A stretch of DNA of 64,000 nucleotides. Source: Pontederia crassipes. Its lineage: Eukaryota > Streptophyta > Magnoliopsida > Commelinales > Pontederiaceae. The position numbers and the translations under genes were made by a program. The notes below the pieces were generated by a model. That model did not search any database. It was given only the letters and a program-made list of their open reading frames with translations, and had not been told where the DNA came from. The stretch is taken from the NCBI GenBank assembly GCA_030549335.1, contig CM060189.1, positions 29,783,001 to 29,847,000 on the forward strand, in the 5' to 3' direction. Shown one piece after another: positions 61,997 through 64,000 of this stretch. How positions within the stretch are numbered: the first letter of the stretch is position 1; every line of letters begins with the position of its first letter.

Positions 61997-63740
61997 ACCT
62001 GTTGGATCAGTAACACATTTCAAAATATAATCCACTTTCCACCTTTGCTTGCCCTTATTAACATGTTATCCATGGATGCATTTGCGATGCGTCCATGATG
62101 TCGAAGCCAAAGAGGAAAATAATAATAATAATGACAAAGAAAAGTAAAGAAAGCGAGGGCTTTTTTTTTGTGTGGGTTCATAATGTCACTCCAAATAAAT
62201 CACATTTGCATGCATGATGATCAGATGGATCCAAATGTGTGCACCACTTGCACACAACATTCTTCCGCCCAAATTTGGCATGTGGTTGTTACTTTGCCCC
62301 TCTTTAAATTGATATTAATATTGTTGTCGTTGTTGGACTTCTTTCTCCTTCCTAATATTACTAATTAATATATATATATATATATATGTATATGTATATA
62401 TTATAATACTCCCTTTATGTGTAGGCCAGAGCCTAGTAAAGGCTATGCACATTTGATTACCTGGTCCAGCAATTTCACAAGCATCTAGATGGAGATCAAG
62501 CTTATCGTATTGATTAAGTTTTCAATTGTCCTATTGCATTTCCATGTTCACGTGGACGCTGTTGTCTTTTGAATCATTACACCGTGATTGGGAGGAGGCA
62601 CTCCAACACACGTTAATGGAGGCCAACGAATGTATCTCCTTGCAAGGCAAGCTCTCTCTGCTCAGCCTAGTGGTTGTGTGCTTGATATGCTACTTTCGAT
62701 ATTGAGTGTGTAACTTTTTGCGGATTCTATAGGAGTTTCTTTATCCGTGTTACTTGTTGGGACTCTTCCGACGCTAACCTATATGTAATATGGGTATTTC
62801 TACTCCCGTTAATTATCAAAAAAAATATATATAAAGATATCGTGAGATGTAAATGTAGGAAAAATTTCGCACGCCTTCATATCAGTCATCAGAGCAAATC
62901 TGAATGGTTGAAATCGTCATTCACAAGGTGTTATATCATATATATTCAGAGAAATATCTCATTTCAACCATTTTTACGTTTTGCCATTTTCTTTTCAAGA
63001 ACCAGAAAAATAATATATAAATTGTAAGATATTATTATTATCATTTCAAAATACACTAATTGTCATCTTATTTTATTTCAAAAAAATTTCTTAACATTTT
63101 TAACACTCACATAATAAAATAATAATAATATATTTTAAAATGAAAATAATGATGCCTAAATTGTCTCCTTTTTGTAGTCAATTTAGTGCAGCCAATGTAA
63201 CATCGCATTCCATTGACCGGTAATTATCAAAAGGTTTTAACTTTTATTTTGATATCAAGTTTAGCCTATATTATAATTAGATAAAATAGGATTTGGTAAG
63301 TATTGAATTTTAACATGTATTTTTTTATATCTCCGATGTTTGAAAAGCGGTGTCGATGACTCAACTCGCACGACGTTAAAAAGCGCATTGTCCGCATATT
63401 AGAAGTTGACTCATCATTGAGCCAAACTAATTCGATTAGATCATTTCGCGGTGTACCTAACGGTCGCAGATGAAGTTTTCAACAGAAATTTTTTACATTC
63501 ACAAAAAATTAATCTAAAAAAGCAAAGAGAAGTCGCTTACCACTTTATCCAATACGTTTGGTGATTTTTGTTGAATCCCATCTGTTCGCCTCCATGTTTT
63601 GATGATAGCAAATATAATTGGATGTAAAAGTTATTAATTTATATTTGAATGATAAACAATATAGATATAATATTAACAGGAATATGTATATGGAAAGACT
63701 TGTGAAGTCAAAAAATTTAAAAAGGGAATTTGAAGACTAA
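61997..63740. other. Intergenic
   Basis: No gene recognised. The stretch 62640-62820 (GCCTAGTGGTTGTGTGCTTG and so on, ending in an A/AT-rich tail) reads like the end of a retroelement, but no duplication was found. Confidence 0.4.
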
Positions 63741-64000
63741 TATATCAGTCAATCGATCGAATGGTAGCAGGAAGAAACATCTAAAAAAAATGTTAAGACA
63801 ATATCGTTCACCTCACCGATTGAGGCACCAGTTGATTGATCATAGGAAAGCCATAATAAGAAAATGTCGAGACAATGTCATCAAACCAGTGGTCTAAGCA
63901 CCAATCGACTAATCAGAAGAAAAGTCACACTCATAAAATGTCTAAGTCAATGTTGATCAAACCAAACTGGTAAACCGATCAGAGGAAAAGTCATTGTCAG
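63741..64000. repeat. Start of a repeat array, probable retroelement, cut by the window end
   Basis: Loose units of about 65-75 bp share CC.ATCGA..GATCA.AGGAAAAGTCA, then AAAATGTC.A.ACAATGT, then ATCAAACCA. The words CAATCGATCGA and ACCGATCAG resemble those in the putative solo LTR at 45046-45315. Confidence 0.5.

Overview
This is plant nuclear DNA. It has spliced genes with canonical GT-AG introns, a nuclear-type tRNA-Trp, and long AT-rich intergenic stretches full of plant transposable elements (CACTA, Helitron, hAT-like, PIF/Harbinger-type MITEs, a SINE, a probable solo LTR). Two genes (a WIP zinc finger and an expansin) have strongly G/C-ending codons while others (bHLH, R3H, MACPF) do not. 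That mixture suggests a monocot, but the species cannot be fixed from sequence alone. No prokaryotic features, CRISPR arrays or operons are present.

Layout. 1-6985: right-hand part of a CACTA (En/Spm) transposon on the minus strand. It contains a broken TNP2-type transposase, a GC-rich minisatellite, a subterminal GCGTC/GACGC repeat field and the terminal inverted repeat at 6973-6985. 9819-10985 (+): WIP-type C2H2 zinc-finger transcription factor, two exons. 13503-17076 (-): bHLH transcription factor of the LRL/UNE12-like group, seven coding exons plus a 5'UTR intron. 21466-21699 (-): LITTLE ZIPPER micro-protein, with a 5'UTR intron and a TATA box. 24277-28016 (-): R3H-SUZ domain protein, four coding exons. 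30335-30960 (+): frameshifted relic of a WAV3-type von Willebrand A domain gene. 31890-42944: Helitron territory. A decayed Rep/helicase Helitron (minus strand) is bracketed by about 250-bp direct repeats and carries a 725-bp hAT-like insertion; a second Helitron 3' end faces outward at 42944. 44353-46259: probable solo LTR with a cluster of GGTCGATCGATC-like words. 49991-55356 (+): MACPF-domain protein close to Arabidopsis CAD1, seven exons. Its 2.7-kb fourth intron holds an intact SINE with a 17-bp target-site duplication and a Tourist-like MITE, and apparently starts with a GC donor. 56413-57389 (-): alpha-expansin, three exons, convergent with the MACPF gene. 61925-61996 (-): tRNA-Trp(CCA).

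The host genes do not form a pathway cluster. They are ordinary, independently controlled plant genes: three developmental regulators (WIP, bHLH, ZPR), an RNA-binding protein, an immunity or cell-death regulator and a wall-loosening protein. I found no convincing new biological system. The most interesting items are transposon structures: the direct repeats that end exactly at the Helitron terminus and share an exon-like reading frame, two outward-facing Helitron ends, the datable nested insertions, and the probable GC-AG intron. All exon boundaries were read by eye from splice signals, reading-frame phase and family conservation.
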